A stretch of 64,000 bases of DNA from Actinomycetota bacterium (GCA_018268455.1 JAFDWM010000293.1:1-64000); one strand, 5' to 3'. Shown: positions 44,690 to 55,146, counted from the stretch's first letter. Notes: a model not told the origin generated them from the sequence alone. Program-made: numbers and translations.

Positions 44690-45214
44690 ATGGCCGGCGA
44701 GACCGTCATCACCGTGGTGGGAAACCTCACCGCCGACCCCGAGCTGCGTTACACGCAGAACGGGCTGCCGGTGGCGAACTTCACCATCGCCTCGACGCCG
44801 CGCACCTTCGACCGCCAGGCGAACGAGTGGAAGGACGGCGATGCCCTGTTCCTCCGTGCGTCCGTGTGGCGCGAGTTCGCCGAGCACGTGGCCGGTTCCC
44901 TGACCAAGGGCATGCGGGTCATCGCGACCGGCCGCCTGCGTCAGCGCTCCTACCAGGACCGCGAGGGCCAGAACCGCACGGCGATCGAGCTGGAGGTCGA
45001 CGAGATCGGCCCCTCGCTCCGCTATGCGACCGCTCAGGTCACCCGTGCCGCCTCGAACGGCGGCGGCGGGTTCTCGGGCGGCGGACAGCAGGGTGGCGGA
45101 CGCCCGCAGCAGCGCGACAACGACGAGCCGTGGTCGACCCCCGGGTCGTCGGGCTCTTCGAGCGCTGACGCGTGGAGCACTCCCGGCAGCTTCGGCGACG
45201 ACACCCCGTTCTGA
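44690..45214 (+). CDS. ssb: Single-stranded DNA-binding protein
   Basis: A 174-residue protein with an OB-fold domain ([20 protein letters not shown] onward, residues 5-110), a Gly/Gln/Ser-rich flexible linker ([20 protein letters not shown]) and the acidic C-terminal tip DDTPF, which recruits replication and repair proteins. It protects ssDNA and tethers partners at forks. Encoded between rpsF and rpsR, as in most bacteria. Confidence 0.96.
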   Translation: MAGETVITVVGNLTADPELRYTQNGLPVANFTIASTPRTFDRQANEWKDGDALFLRASVWREFAEHVAGSLTKGMRVIATGRLRQRSYQDREGQNRTAIELEVDEIGPSLRYATAQVTRAASNGGGGFSGGGQQGGGRPQQRDNDEPWSTPGSSGSSSADAWSTPGSFGDDTPF

Positions 45215-45279
45215 GCCGCAGCACACAAAAGATTGCGGATCCTGACGGACCCGAAAACCATTTCTCGTAAGGAAGACTC

Positions 45280-45534
45280 ATGGCTGGAAAGTCGAGCGGC
45301 GACCGCCGCAAGCCGCGGAAGGGCGCGAAGAACGCCGCTCCCGCGAAGTCCATCCGCGTGGGTGTCATCGACTACAAGGACGTCGCGACCCTCCGCAAGT
45401 TCATCTCGGAGCGCGGCAAGATCCGCGCCCGTCGCATCACCGGTGTGTCCGTGCAGGAGCAGCGTCTGATCGCCAAGGCGATCAAGAACGCGCGCGAAAT
45501 GGCTCTCCTGCCCTACGCCGGCGCCGGCCGTTAA
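45280..45534 (+). CDS. rpsR: 30S ribosomal protein S18
   Basis: An 84-residue basic protein of the small-subunit platform that binds 16S rRNA with S6. It has the conserved core [20 protein letters not shown] followed by [20 protein letters not shown]. The CxxC zinc pair found near the N-terminus of some paralogues is absent ([17 protein letters not shown] sequence instead), i.e. the C-minus form. AAGGAAG lies before the ATG. Confidence 0.96.
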   Translation: MAGKSSGDRRKPRKGAKNAAPAKSIRVGVIDYKDVATLRKFISERGKIRARRITGVSVQEQRLIAKAIKNAREMALLPYAGAGR

Positions 45535-45545
45535 GGAGCACCGAC

Positions 45546-45998
45546 ATGGCAAAGCTGATTCTCACGAATGAGGTCGCCGGGCTCGGTAGCGCCGGTGACG
45601 TGGTCGAGGTCAAGAACGGGTACGCCCGCAACTACCTCGTTCCGCAGGGTTTCGCTGTCGCGTGGACGCGCGGTGGCGAGAAGCAGGTCGAGCAGATCCA
45701 GGCCGCCCGCAAGGCGCGCGCGATCCACGACCGTGACGACGCGGTGGCGCTGAAGAACGCCATCGAGGCCGCCAAGGTGCGTCTGGCCGTCAAGGCCGGC
45801 GCCGAGGGCCGTCTGTTCGGCTCGGTCAAGACCGCCGATGTCGCCGCCGCCGTCGAGGCCGCGGGCATCGGTGCGATCGACAAGCGCAAGGTGCACATCA
45901 CCTCGCCGATCAAGTCGGTCGGCGACCACGAGGCCACCGTTCGTCTGCACGACGACGTGACCGCCGTGATCACGCTGCAGGTCGTCTCCGCCAAGTAA
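45546..45998 (+). CDS. rplI: 50S ribosomal protein L9
   Basis: A 150-residue two-domain protein of the large subunit. The N-terminal rRNA-binding domain ([20 protein letters not shown], then [20 protein letters not shown]) is joined by a long helix to the C-terminal domain. It lies 11 nt downstream of rpsR, ends the operon and is followed by a stem terminator at 46016-46048. Confidence 0.97.
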   Translation: MAKLILTNEVAGLGSAGDVVEVKNGYARNYLVPQGFAVAWTRGGEKQVEQIQAARKARAIHDRDDAVALKNAIEAAKVRLAVKAGAEGRLFGSVKTADVAAAVEAAGIGAIDKRKVHITSPIKSVGDHEATVRLHDDVTAVITLQVVSAK

Positions 45999-46015
45999 GG
46001 CGCGCACGCCCTGTC

Positions 46016-46048
46016 AGGGGCCGTCTCCTCCGGGAGGCGGCCCCTTTC
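46016..46048 (+). terminator. Terminator of the rpsF-rplI operon
   Basis: Stem AGGGGCCG / CGGCCCCT (46016-46023 / 46038-46045), extended by CCTC/GAGG inside, then TT. Located 17 nt after the rplI stop. Confidence 0.75.
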
Positions 46049-46302
46049 GCGTACCCGGACAGCGAGGCGCGGGCCGGCCGGAGCGCTCGCGGTGCGCCGG
46101 CCGGAGCGCGAGGGCACATTGCGGTCGTGACGTCGACGACGCACTGCCGGATCCGCCCGTCAGGTCACCGGCAGGTCACGAAACCTTACTTAATGACCAC
46201 AACCGGGTCGCGCCGCGGTGCGCCAGTACCGTCATCGAGTCCGGCAGAGGCGCCGGATCCGTCAACCCGGCGACGTCGCCGGTGACTCGAAAGGCATCGT
46301 CC

Positions 46303-47319
46303 GTGAAGATCTCGACATTCGCCAAGGCCGCGGCGGTGGGCACCGCCCTGCTCCTCGCGCTGACGGCGTGCAGCTCGCCGAAGAGCGATCAGAGCGCGCC
46401 CGCCGACTCCGGCTCCGCCGCGTTCACGCCGCTCACCCGCGTCGAGCTGATCGCGCCGGCCGCTCCGGGAAGCGGCTGGGACCAGACCGCCCGCGCCACA
46501 CAGGGCGCGTTGCAGACCGACAAGCTCGCCAAGACCGTGACCGTCAACAACGTGCCGGGTGCCTCGGGCACCGTCGCGCTCGCGCAGGTGGCGCCGAAGA
46601 AGGGCCAGAAGGATCTGCTGATCATGTCGGGCCTGGCGATGATGAGCGGCGTCATCACCAACGGCACCTCGGTCTCGCTCGGCGACCTGACCCCCATCGC
46701 CCGCCTCGTCGGCGAGCATGAGGCGATCGTGGTGCCGAAGGGATCCTCTTTCGCGAGCATCGACGACCTGTTCGCCGCGATCAAGAAGGATCCGAAGTCC
46801 GTCGCGATCGCCGGTGGCTCCGCCGGATCCGCCGACCACCTGTTCATCGGCCTGCTCGCACAGCACTACGGCGTGAAGCCGGCCGACGTGAACTACGTGC
46901 CGTACTCCGGCGGCGGCGAGGCCACCACCGCGCTGCTCGGGGGCAAGGTGCAGGCGGGCATCGCGGGCACCGGCGAGTTCGCCGCGCAGATCCAGAGCGG
47001 CGAGCTGACCGGCCTGCTGGTGTCGTCGCTGAAGAACGACGGCGACCTGCCCTTCGCGCAGGCGGCGGGCGAGATCGACCCGAAGCTGGAGTTCGCGAAC
47101 TGGCGCTCGATCATGGCGCCGGGTGGTCTCGACGATAAGCAGCGCACCCAGTACCTCGCCGCGATCGAGAAGATGCACGGCGGCGACGCCTGGAAGGCCG
47201 AGCTGGCCAAGAACGCCTGGATCGACAACTACATCGCCGGCGACGAGTTCGCGAGCTGGCTGAAGAGCGAGGACACCCGCGTTGCGAGCGTCCTGAAGGA
47301 CCTCGGTCTCGCCAAGTAG
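46303..47319 (+). CDS. tctC: Tripartite tricarboxylate transporter substrate-binding protein (TctC)
   Basis: The extracytoplasmic receptor of a TTT-family carrier for citrate-like carboxylates. The 338-residue product has a lipoprotein signal (ALLLALTAC, Cys at about residue 23) and the TctC body with VELIAPAAPGSGWDQTARAT and VNNVPGASGTVALAQV, where the PGGGxD- and GGSG-like ligand loops are visible. GTG 46303 is chosen because AAAGG lies 8-12 nt upstream, rather than GTG 46282. First of tctC-tctB-tctA. Confidence 0.93.
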   Translation: MKISTFAKAAAVGTALLLALTACSSPKSDQSAPADSGSAAFTPLTRVELIAPAAPGSGWDQTARATQGALQTDKLAKTVTVNNVPGASGTVALAQVAPKKGQKDLLIMSGLAMMSGVITNGTSVSLGDLTPIARLVGEHEAIVVPKGSSFASIDDLFAAIKKDPKSVAIAGGSAGSADHLFIGLLAQHYGVKPADVNYVPYSGGGEATTALLGGKVQAGIAGTGEFAAQIQSGELTGLLVSSLKNDGDLPFAQAAGEIDPKLEFANWRSIMAPGGLDDKQRTQYLAAIEKMHGGDAWKAELAKNAWIDNYIAGDEFASWLKSEDTRVASVLKDLGLAK

Positions 47320-47388
47320 TGCGCTCGTGCGGCGGGTGCCACGGTGCCCGCCGCGCGTCGCTCTGCGCATTGCAGAAGGAGAACCCCG

Positions 47389-47949
47389 ATGAGCGAAGAA
47401 TCCTCGCTTCTCGACCGCGACCAGGATCCCGGCCCCGATGCCGACGACTCGTCCGCGCCCGCTTCGGCCAGCAAGGGCCTGGGCGAATGGATCGTCGCGG
47501 CCGCCGTGCTCGCGCTCGGCGCCGTCGTGCTGCTGGACGGACTCGGCCAGCGCCAGTCCACCTCGGCGTCCGGCATCGGCGCCGGCTTCATGCCCACCGT
47601 GGTCGGCGCGCTGCTGCTGGTGCTGGGCGTGGTACTCGCCGTGCAGCTCGCGCGCGGACGTCGTGGTGAGGCGGAGCAGGCCGAAGGCGACGTCGACGTC
47701 TCGCACACCCACTGGACGGCACTGGCGATCGCCGCGGCGGGCCTGCTGTTCTTCCTGTTCACCGTGGAGCCGCTCGGCTTCATCCCCGCGACCACGGTGA
47801 TGTTCTATCTCATCTCCCTCGCGATGGGATCCCGGCGATACCTGATCGCTGCCGTGATCGCGCTGGTCACGGCCAGCGTCATCTTCTTCGCGTTCACGAA
47901 GCTGCTCTCGATCGACCTGCCCGCGGGCGTGCTGGAAGGACTCATCTGA
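47389..47949 (+). CDS. tctB: Tripartite tricarboxylate transporter small membrane protein (TctB)
   Basis: A 186-residue membrane protein with four hydrophobic segments (for example [40 protein letters not shown]) and a polar N-terminus. It matches the small subunit of TTT carriers in size and in the GxGFMP segment ([10 protein letters not shown]). ATG 47389 has AGAAGGAGAA upstream. Its TGA overlaps the tctA ATG by 1 nt (TGATG). Confidence 0.9.
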   Translation: MSEESSLLDRDQDPGPDADDSSAPASASKGLGEWIVAAAVLALGAVVLLDGLGQRQSTSASGIGAGFMPTVVGALLLVLGVVLAVQLARGRRGEAEQAEGDVDVSHTHWTALAIAAAGLLFFLFTVEPLGFIPATTVMFYLISLAMGSRRYLIAAVIALVTASVIFFAFTKLLSIDLPAGVLEGLI

Positions 47950-49601
47950 TGCCCGGCCTGGAAGGACTCATGCACGGGTTCGAGCTGGCGTTCCAGCCGC
48001 AGAACCTGCTGTTCGCGCTGATCGGCACGATCGTCGGCACGCTCGTGGGCGTGCTGCCCGGGATCGGTCCGGCGCTCACGATCGCGCTGCTGCTGCCGCT
48101 CACCTATGCGGTCGACCCGTCCGCCGCGTTCATCATGTTCGCCGGCATCTACTACGGCGCGATGTACGGCGGATCCACGACCGCGATCCTGCTGAAGACG
48201 CCGGGGGAGTCGGGATCCGTCATCACCGCGATCGATGGCAACCGCATGGCACGGATGGGGCGCGGGGCGACGGCGCTGGCGACGGCGGCGATCGGATCCT
48301 TCATCGCCGGCACGATCGCGACCATGCTCGTGGCATTCTTCGCGCCCTGGATCGTCGACATCGCCGTCCAGCTCGGACCGCAGGACTACCTCGCCCTGAT
48401 GGTCGTGGCCTTCCTCACCGTGAGCGCGCTGGTCGGCAACTCGCCGTTGCGGGGGCTCATCTCGATGGCGGTGGGCCTTGCGATCTCCCTGGTCGGCATC
48501 GACTTCCAGAGCGGGCAGCAGCGCCTCACGTTCGGCCTGCTGCCGCTGCTCGACGGCATCGACACGGTCGTGCTGATCGTGGCGCTGTTCGCGATCGGCG
48601 AGCTGTTCTACGTGGTCGCGCACCAGTCCACGCTGCTGTTCAAGGTGATGCCGTTCGCGGGCCGGTGGATGAACCGCGAGGACTGGCGGCGCTCGTGGAA
48701 GCCGTGGCTGCGCGGCACCGCCATCGGGTTCCCGCTCGGCGTGATCCCGGCCGGCGGATCCGAGATCCCCACGTTCCTGTCGTACACGCTGGAGCGCAAG
48801 CTGTCGAAGCGCCCCGAGGAGTTCGGTCACGGCGCGATCGAGGGCGTCGCGGGCCCGGAGGCGGCGAACAACGCGAACGCAGCGGGAACGATGGTGCCGC
48901 TGCTGACGCTCGGGATCCCGACCTCGGCGACAGCCGCCGTGATCCTCGTCGCCTTCCAGCAGTACGGGATCCAGACGGGGCCGCAGCTGCTGCAGACGAA
49001 CGGTCCGCTGGTGTGGAGCCTCATCGCGAGCCTCGTCGTCGCGAACGCCATCCTGCTGCTGCTGAACCTGCCGCTGGTGGGCATGTGGGTGAAGCTGCTG
49101 AAGATCCCGAAGCCGTACATGTTCGCGGGGATCGCGACCTTCGCGGTGCTGGGTGCATACGCGGCGGGCGGCTCGACGTTCGACGTGGGTCTGCTGCTGG
49201 TGCTCGGCGTGCTCGGCTACGTGATGCGCCGGTTCGGCTACCCGGTCTCGCCGCTGATCGTCGGCGCGATCCTCGGGCCGATCGCCGAGGTGCAGTTCCG
49301 CCGGGCGCTCGACATCGCCGGTGGCGACCCGATGACGCTCGTCTCGACGCCGTTCACGTGGGCGATCTACGGCACGCTCGCGCTGGTGTTCGTGCTCACC
49401 TTCGCGCTGCGCGGACGCCCCTCGAAGCGCGACGTGCTGGTCGAGGTGGGTGGATTGCCCACGACGCTCACCCCGACCGTGCCGTCCGCCGGCGAGGCGG
49501 GTTCCGCCGGTGAGGCCGGTGTCGACGGCGACACCGATGCCGGTGACGCCGAGGGCGATCGGCCGGCGCGCCCGGAGCCGGTGCGGAGTGACCCGGTGTG
49601 A
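47949..49601 (+). CDS. tctA: Tripartite tricarboxylate transporter large membrane protein (TctA)
   Basis: The 550-residue, twelve-helix transport subunit. It carries the family signature [20 protein letters not shown] (about residues 33-52), [20 protein letters not shown] and a second repeat [20 protein letters not shown]. The C-terminal ~45 residues are an acidic, Gly/Asp-rich cytoplasmic tail. Stop overlaps the sensor kinase start. Confidence 0.94.
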   Translation: MPGLEGLMHGFELAFQPQNLLFALIGTIVGTLVGVLPGIGPALTIALLLPLTYAVDPSAAFIMFAGIYYGAMYGGSTTAILLKTPGESGSVITAIDGNRMARMGRGATALATAAIGSFIAGTIATMLVAFFAPWIVDIAVQLGPQDYLALMVVAFLTVSALVGNSPLRGLISMAVGLAISLVGIDFQSGQQRLTFGLLPLLDGIDTVVLIVALFAIGELFYVVAHQSTLLFKVMPFAGRWMNREDWRRSWKPWLRGTAIGFPLGVIPAGGSEIPTFLSYTLERKLSKRPEEFGHGAIEGVAGPEAANNANAAGTMVPLLTLGIPTSATAAVILVAFQQYGIQTGPQLLQTNGPLVWSLIASLVVANAILLLLNLPLVGMWVKLLKIPKPYMFAGIATFAVLGAYAAGGSTFDVGLLLVLGVLGYVMRRFGYPVSPLIVGAILGPIAEVQFRRALDIAGGDPMTLVSTPFTWAIYGTLALVFVLTFALRGRPSKRDVLVEVGGLPTTLTPTVPSAGEAGSAGEAGVDGDTDAGDAEGDRPARPEPVRSDPV

Positions 49602-51292
49602 CCGCGGCGCTGGAGAACCCGGCACCGGTCAAGGGCGGCGCACGCTCGGAGGGATCCTCCGGCGTGCGCCGCCGTTCCGCGTGGGAGACTGGACCGGTGC
49701 GCCGTTCGATGTCGCTGAGCACGCAGCTCCTCGTGTTGCAGATCGCCATCGTCCTGGTGATCGTGGTCGGCACGGGCGCCGTCGCAGCCCTTCTCGCCGC
49801 GCAGTCGAACCGCGACGCGTATCGCGACCGCATGATCGCCATCGCCCAGTCGGTGGCGGGGCTGCCGACGGTGGTCGAGACGCTGCTGGCGCGCGACCCG
49901 GAGCACCAGATCCAGCCGATCGCCGAGGCCGTGCGCAAGTCGTCGGGACTCAGCTACGTCGTGGTGACCGATGATCAGGGGATCCGCTTCTCGCATCCGA
50001 ATCCGGCGCGCATCGGCGAGAAGGTCTCCACGGATCCGTCGATCGCCCTGTCCGGGAAGGTGCAGGTCGAGACGCAGACCGGCACGCTCGGCGAGTCCTG
50101 GCGGGTGAAGGTGCCGATCCACGGACCGCGCGAGGACGTCATCGGGGTGGTCTCCGTCGGGATCTTCGAGACGGATCTGCAGGCGCAGTTCGTCGACGAC
50201 CTTCCCGGGCTGATCGTCGCGCCACTCGCCGCCGCGGTGATCGGCGTGCTGGGGTCGGTGCTGCTCGGGTGGCTGCTGCGGCGCCGCATCTACGGCCTCG
50301 AGTCCGAGGAGATCCGCACGATGCTCGACACCCGGGAGGCCATGCTGCACGGCATCCAGGAGGGGTTCATCGCCGTGGACGCGGACGGACGTCTCGTCGT
50401 CGTCAACGACGCGGCGGCACGGCTGCTGGACGTACGGTCGGCCGAGATCATCGGCGAGGATGCGGCCAGGGTGCTCGACGAGGAGCTGGCGCGGTTCCTG
50501 CTCTCCGGGGAGACGTCGGAGACTCCGGTGCTCTCCGGTGAGCGGGTGCTGGTGGTGCACGGCGCGGCGGTGCTGGTGAAGGGCCGCAACGTCGGCCACA
50601 TCGCGATGCTGCGCGACCGCACCGAGCTCGAGGAGACGCTGCGGGATCTGCGCGGCGCGCGCAGCCTCGCCGACGACCTCCGCGCGCAGTCGCATGAGTT
50701 CTCCAACACGCTGCAGGTGCTCAGCGGTCTGCTCGAGACCGAGCAGACCGACGCCGCGCTCTCGTTCATCCACCGTGTCGGCGGCGGGGGCGCCCTGCCG
50801 ACGGACCAGCTCCTGCACGGGATCGACGACATCGAGGTCTCGGCGCTGGTGCTGGCCAAGTCGGCCCGCGCGCAGGAGCTCGGCATCGACCTGGCGGTGG
50901 CGCCGGAATCGCATCTGCGCGAAGTGGAGCAGGATGACGATCTGCTGACGATCGTGGGGAACCTGCTCGACAACGCGATCGAGGCGGTCGGATCCGCCGG
51001 CGGGAGGATCCTGCTCGGGATCCGCGATGACGTCGCCCCCGGGCGGATCACCGTGGTCGTCGACGACGACGGACCCGGGATCCCGGCCCCGCTGCGCGAC
51101 GCCGTGTTCGACATCGACGTGTCGGACAAGGAACGCGTGCCCGGCAAGGAGCGACGCGGCATCGGGCTGACGATCGTGAAGCGCGTCGCCCAGCGGCTCG
51201 GCGGCACCGCGACGGCCGGTGCATCCGCCTGGGGCGGGGCCAGATTCGTGGTCGATGTGCCGTGGCCGCCGGACTCGGAGGCGTCCCGATGA
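49598..51292 (+). CDS. Sensor histidine kinase of the CitA/DcuS type
   Basis: A 564-residue membrane kinase: a TM helix near residues 45-70, a periplasmic PAS-like (sCache) sensor with [20 protein letters not shown], a second TM (about 205-225), a cytoplasmic PAS domain ([16 protein letters not shown]: [20 protein letters not shown]), a SpoOB-type H-box [20 protein letters not shown] and an HATPase domain ([12 protein letters not shown]). CitA/DcuS kinases sense carboxylates, and its placement after tctCBA (4-nt overlap) says it probably senses the transported substrate. The start could be later (49697 region), since the first ~30 residues are unusual. Confidence 0.92.
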   Translation: MTAALENPAPVKGGARSEGSSGVRRRSAWETGPVRRSMSLSTQLLVLQIAIVLVIVVGTGAVAALLAAQSNRDAYRDRMIAIAQSVAGLPTVVETLLARDPEHQIQPIAEAVRKSSGLSYVVVTDDQGIRFSHPNPARIGEKVSTDPSIALSGKVQVETQTGTLGESWRVKVPIHGPREDVIGVVSVGIFETDLQAQFVDDLPGLIVAPLAAAVIGVLGSVLLGWLLRRRIYGLESEEIRTMLDTREAMLHGIQEGFIAVDADGRLVVVNDAAARLLDVRSAEIIGEDAARVLDEELARFLLSGETSETPVLSGERVLVVHGAAVLVKGRNVGHIAMLRDRTELEETLRDLRGARSLADDLRAQSHEFSNTLQVLSGLLETEQTDAALSFIHRVGGGGALPTDQLLHGIDDIEVSALVLAKSARAQELGIDLAVAPESHLREVEQDDDLLTIVGNLLDNAIEAVGSAGGRILLGIRDDVAPGRITVVVDDDGPGIPAPLRDAVFDIDVSDKERVPGKERRGIGLTIVKRVAQRLGGTATAGASAWGGARFVVDVPWPPDSEASR

Positions 51293-51972
51293 GTCGCGCC
51301 CGGGTCGTGATCATCGAGGACGACCGGATGCTCGCCGCCCTCAACGCGAGGCTGGTCGGCGAGCATCCCGGCTTCGAGGTCGCCGCCGTCGCGCACTCGG
51401 CGGCCGCCGGCCTGCGCGAGATCGAGCACCACCGGCCCGACCTGCTGCTGCTCGACGTGTACCTGCCCGATCTGAACGGACTCGAGCTGCTGCGCCGGCT
51501 GCGCTCGATGCGCGCGGATGCCGAGGTGATCGCAGTCACCGCGGCCCGTGACCTCGAGACCGTGCGGCGCGCGCGGATGCTCGGCGTGCGGCACTACCTG
51601 GTGAAGCCGTTCACCAAGGTCGACCTGCATCGTCGGCTCGACGAGGTGCAGCGCGCGCTCGGTGCGGCGACCGGGGACGCCGAGCTCGATCAGCGTGCTG
51701 TGGATCTGATGCTCGGCGGCGGATCCGCGTCTGCGTCATCCGCACCGAAGGCGCCGTCCGCCTCGAGCCTGCAGCGCGTCGCCGCGCTCCTCGGCCGGGC
51801 CGAGGGCGACATGTCGGCCGCCGAGATCGCCGACGCGCTGGGGATGTCGCGGGTGAGCGCCCGCCGATACCTGGAGCACCTCGCCGCTGTCGGCCGCGCC
51901 GAGGTCGCGCCCCGCTACGGCGCGGTGGGGCGCCCGGAGAACCGATACCGCGCGACGCGCACTGCACCGTGA
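51289..51972 (+). CDS. Response regulator of the CitB/DcuR type
   Basis: A 227-residue regulator. The receiver domain has VVIIEDDRMLAALNARLV, the phospho-acceptor Asp in LLLLDVYLPDLNG (about residue 55) and the conserved lysine in YLVKPFTKVD. The C-terminal winged helix (MSAAEIADALGMSRVSARRY, about residues 184-203) binds DNA. ATG 51289 overlaps the kinase stop; an upstream in-frame start (51262) would sit inside the kinase. Likely activates the tct genes upstream; no binding site is identified. Confidence 0.93.
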   Translation: MSRARVVIIEDDRMLAALNARLVGEHPGFEVAAVAHSAAAGLREIEHHRPDLLLLDVYLPDLNGLELLRRLRSMRADAEVIAVTAARDLETVRRARMLGVRHYLVKPFTKVDLHRRLDEVQRALGAATGDAELDQRAVDLMLGGGSASASSAPKAPSASSLQRVAALLGRAEGDMSAAEIADALGMSRVSARRYLEHLAAVGRAEVAPRYGAVGRPENRYRATRTAP

Positions 51973-52487
51973 CCGCGGTTGCCCGCGGGAATGGACGGGG
52001 AACACCGGAGCATGTATGAGTGTCTCAGGTGCTCGTGTGCGCGAGGCTGCGTGCTCATTCGAGCAGGCCTGCACCCTCCGAACAGCCGACTTGACAAACG
52101 GACTCACCCGTGAGTCTTTCCCCACGGTTGTGCACATGCACGCCCTGGCACGAAAACCTTCAAGGTGGAGTTGAAGCGGATTTCCATCCACAGCCTGAGG
52201 ACAAAGAAAAGCCCAGGTCCGCTCGAATTACATTGCTTCGAACTCGATTGCTCCCCAGGGTTATCCCCAGGCGTTGTGCACAGACGCGCCAGAGTTTCCC
52301 GCAGACTCTCCACAGAGTTATCCACAGGCGCTCTTGATCCGGGGAACGCCCGCTTCTAGGTTGGTCGAGCATCCGATGTCGGTGGTCGGTGATGTGCTCG
52401 AGGGCAGGAAGGGGATCCTGCGGCGACGCGGATCCGGCCGATTCGACCGTCGCGGATGCGCGGCCGTCATCAGAAGAGGGGGAGCGC
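51973..52487. other. 515-nt region upstream of dnaB
   Basis: No gene is supported. It is the only stretch away from oriC with DnaA-box sequence: perfect TTATCCACA at 52318-52326 and near matches TTATCCCCA (52261-52269). The dnaB ribosome binding site AGAGGGGGA lies at 52474-52482. Confidence 0.6.
52318..52326 (+). promoter_or_regulatory. DnaA box upstream of dnaB
   Basis: Perfect TTATCCACA, 57 nt right of a one-mismatch box, about 50 kb from oriC and 162 nt before the dnaB start. Confidence 0.6.
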
Positions 52488-55070
52488 GTGTCGATCGCGG
52501 ACATCGCCGAAGAACGACTCGGTTCCGAGCGCGGACCGGAGCGCACCCCGCCGCACGACCTCATGGCCGAGCAGTCGACTCTCGGCGGCATGCTGCTGTC
52601 GAAAGACGCCGTCGCCGACGTGATCGAGTCGCTGCGCGGATCCGACTTCTACATCCCCAAGCACGAGCTGATCTTCGACGCCGTGCTGTCGCTGTACTCG
52701 CACGGTGAGCCGACCGACGTGATCGCGGTCACCGACGAGCTCATCAAGAACGGCAACCTGTCGCGCGCGGGCGGGGCCGACTACCTGCACTCGCTCACTT
52801 CGATCGTGCCGACCGCCGCGAACGCCGGCTTCTACGCGGGGATCGTGGCCGAGCGCGCCATCCTGCGCAAGCTGGTCGACGCGGGCACCCGCATTGTGCA
52901 GATGGGCTACGACGGCCAGGGCGACGCGGTCGACCTGGTCAACAGCGCGCAGGCCGAGATCTACTCCGTCACCGGCACCGAGCAGGCCGAGGACTACGTG
53001 CCGCTCACGGTGGCCGTCGACGCCGCCGTCGAGGAGATGGAGGCCGCGAGTGGCCGCGACGGATCCATGACCGGTGTGCCGACCGGGTTCCGCGAGCTCG
53101 ACGAACTCACCAACGGACTGCACGGCGGGCAGATGATCGTCGTGGCGGCGAGGCCGGCGATGGGCAAGGCGCTCGCGCTCGACACCCCGCTGGCTACGCC
53201 GACCGGCTGGACCACGATGGGGGACGTGCGCGTCGGCGACTACTTGTACGGAGCGGATGGGCACCCGACGAGCGTGGTCGCGGTCACCGACGTCATGGTC
53301 GACCGACCCTGTTACGAGGTCGAGTTCTCGGACGGATCCGTCATCATCGCCGACGCCCAGCACCAGTGGGTGACCGAGACGCGGTCGTCGCGGCGCACGG
53401 TGACCGGGGGACCGGTGACGGTCACCACCCAGCAGATCCTTGAGACGCTCACCGTCGCGGCCGACAAGCGCGCGAACCACTCCATCGTCAACGCCGCACC
53501 GCTGCGCGCGGCCGACGTCGACCTGCCCGTCCCGCCTTACGCGCTAGGAGCCTGGCTCGGCGACGGTCACAGCGCCGGCGCGCGCATGACCAGCGAGACC
53601 GACGAGATCCCGATGCTCGTGGGTGCGACGGGTGTGCGCGTGGAGTCCCGAGGGCACATGCTGTACTCGCTGAAGCTCGCGGAGCGGCCCACGCTCGTCA
53701 AGAACTGCGACGTGTGCGGAATCGAGTTCATCGCCCGTCATCCCAACGTGAACACGTGCGGGCGCACCTGCGGGCCGAAGAACAAGGGCGCGCACCCCGA
53801 GCGACTGGCGTGTCCCGACTGCGGTCAGCCGTATTCGGGCGAGGCACAGCGCTGCGACTCCTGCCACCGTGATCATGGCAGCTTCACGGCGCTGCTGCGC
53901 AAGATCGGCGTGCTCGACGACAAGCACGTGCCGACCCGGTACCTGCGGGCATCCGAGGCGCAACGGCGCGAACTGCTGGCCGGGCTCATGGACACCGACG
54001 GCACAGTCGTCAAGGGCGTCGGATCCTGCCAGTTCGCGGTGACCGACAAGCGCCTGGCTGACAGCGTGTACGAGTTGATCGTCAGCCTCGGATACCGCTG
54101 CGGGCGCACCACCAAGCGCGTCGCGGGCCGGTCGGAGGCCTCATCGACCTGTTACATCCTCAACTTCTCGACCGTGGACGACGTCTTCCACCTCGAGCGG
54201 AAGCGGATCCTGCATGCGCAGGAGCGGCCGGCGAGCACCGTGCGCATCGGGCGTCGCTACGTGAAGGCCGTGCGTGCGATCGAGAGCGTGCCGGTGCGGT
54301 GCGTGCAGGTCGACAACGACGACCACCTGTATCTCGCCGGTGAGTCGATGATCCCGACGCACAACTCGACGCTGGCCCTCGACTTCGCCCGGGCAGCGTC
54401 GATCGGGCACGACCAGCCCTCGATCTTCTTCTCACTCGAGATGGGCAAGGCCGAGATCGCCATGCGCCTGCTCAGTGCCGAGGGGGCCGTGCCGCTGCAG
54501 AACCTGCGCAAGGGAACGCTCGACCAGCGCGACTGGACCACGGTCGCCGCCACTCGCGGGCGCATCAACGACGCACCGCTGTACATCGACGACAGCCCGA
54601 ACATGACGCTGGTCGAGATCCGCGCCAAGTGCCGCCGGCTCAAGCAGCGGGTCGGGCTGAAGATGGTGATCATCGACTACCTGCAGCTGATGACGAGCGG
54701 CAAGCGCGTCGAGTCACGTCAGCAGGAGGTCTCCGAGTTCTCCCGTGCGCTGAAGCTGCTCGCGAAGGAACTGCAGGTGCCGGTGATCGCGCTCTCGCAG
54801 CTGAACCGTGGTCCCGAGCAGCGGCAGGACAAGAAGCCCGCGATCAGCGACCTGCGTGAGTCGGGATCGATCGAGCAGGATGCCGACATGGTGATCCTGC
54901 TGCACCGCGACTCCGTCTACGACAAGGACGTGCGCCCCGGCGAAGCCGACCTCATCGTGGCCAAGCACCGAAACGGCCCCACCGCGACGATCAACGTCGC
55001 CTTCCAGGGCCACTTCTCTCGCTTCGCCGACATGGCCAGCGACTTCCAGGGTGGCGGCGACTTCAGCTGA
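52488..55070 (+). CDS. dnaB: Replicative DNA helicase DnaB with an in-frame class 3 intein
   Basis: The 860-residue precursor of the hexameric fork helicase. Residues 1-227 and 627-860 form DnaB: the N-terminal DnaG-contact domain, and the RecA core split inside Walker A (ARPAMGK | STLALDFA) with Walker B KMVIIDYLQLM. A 399-residue intein (53169-54365) interrupts between Lys and Ser of Walker A, so splicing is needed for activity; the spliced product is 461 residues. GTG 52488 has AGAGGGGGA 5-13 nt upstream. Loaded by DnaA at oriC; its gene here is followed by the restriction island. Confidence 0.95.
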   Translation: MSIADIAEERLGSERGPERTPPHDLMAEQSTLGGMLLSKDAVADVIESLRGSDFYIPKHELIFDAVLSLYSHGEPTDVIAVTDELIKNGNLSRAGGADYLHSLTSIVPTAANAGFYAGIVAERAILRKLVDAGTRIVQMGYDGQGDAVDLVNSAQAEIYSVTGTEQAEDYVPLTVAVDAAVEEMEAASGRDGSMTGVPTGFRELDELTNGLHGGQMIVVAARPAMGKALALDTPLATPTGWTTMGDVRVGDYLYGADGHPTSVVAVTDVMVDRPCYEVEFSDGSVIIADAQHQWVTETRSSRRTVTGGPVTVTTQQILETLTVAADKRANHSIVNAAPLRAADVDLPVPPYALGAWLGDGHSAGARMTSETDEIPMLVGATGVRVESRGHMLYSLKLAERPTLVKNCDVCGIEFIARHPNVNTCGRTCGPKNKGAHPERLACPDCGQPYSGEAQRCDSCHRDHGSFTALLRKIGVLDDKHVPTRYLRASEAQRRELLAGLMDTDGTVVKGVGSCQFAVTDKRLADSVYELIVSLGYRCGRTTKRVAGRSEASSTCYILNFSTVDDVFHLERKRILHAQERPASTVRIGRRYVKAVRAIESVPVRCVQVDNDDHLYLAGESMIPTHNSTLALDFARAASIGHDQPSIFFSLEMGKAEIAMRLLSAEGAVPLQNLRKGTLDQRDWTTVAATRGRINDAPLYIDDSPNMTLVEIRAKCRRLKQRVGLKMVIIDYLQLMTSGKRVESRQQEVSEFSRALKLLAKELQVPVIALSQLNRGPEQRQDKKPAISDLRESGSIEQDADMVILLHRDSVYDKDVRPGEADLIVAKHRNGPTATINVAFQGHFSRFADMASDFQGGGDFS
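53169..54365 (+). mobile_element. DnaB intein (class 3 features) with LAGLIDADG endonuclease
   Basis: A 399-residue intein that begins with Ala (ALALDTPLATPTGW) instead of Cys/Ser and ends in PTHN before Ser+1. The class 3 trio is visible: Trp in block B (AQHQWVT), Cys in block F (RCVQVDNDDHLYLAG) and Thr just before HN. The endonuclease part has two LAGLIDADG helices, YALGAWLGDG and ELLAGLMDTDG, and between them four CxxC/CxxxC pairs (CDVC, CGRTC, CPDC, CDSC) that look like zinc ribbons. Class 3 inteins splice through a branch on the block F cysteine; that mechanism is known for the family, not shown here. Confidence 0.9.
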
Positions 55071-55100
55071 CCACGACGGCAGTGTAGGGATCGGATGAAC

Positions 55101-55146
55101 TTGTCCATTTCGCAGATGACTTGTCCACGATTTGTCCAGGTGGACA
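55101..55146. repeat. TTGTCCA direct repeats and TGTCCA palindrome at the island boundary
   Basis: TTGTCCA occurs at 55101-55107, 55121-55127 and 55132-55138; the last forms the palindrome TGTCCAGGTGGACA (55133-55146). It lies in the 138-nt gap between dnaB and the restriction island, where composition changes. Confidence 0.6.

Noticed and set aside
47805..49625. Open frame of 606 codons on the minus strand
   Set aside because: Antisense to tctA, with a His/Arg/Glu/Gln-rich low-complexity translation; tctA shows clear family motifs on the plus strand.
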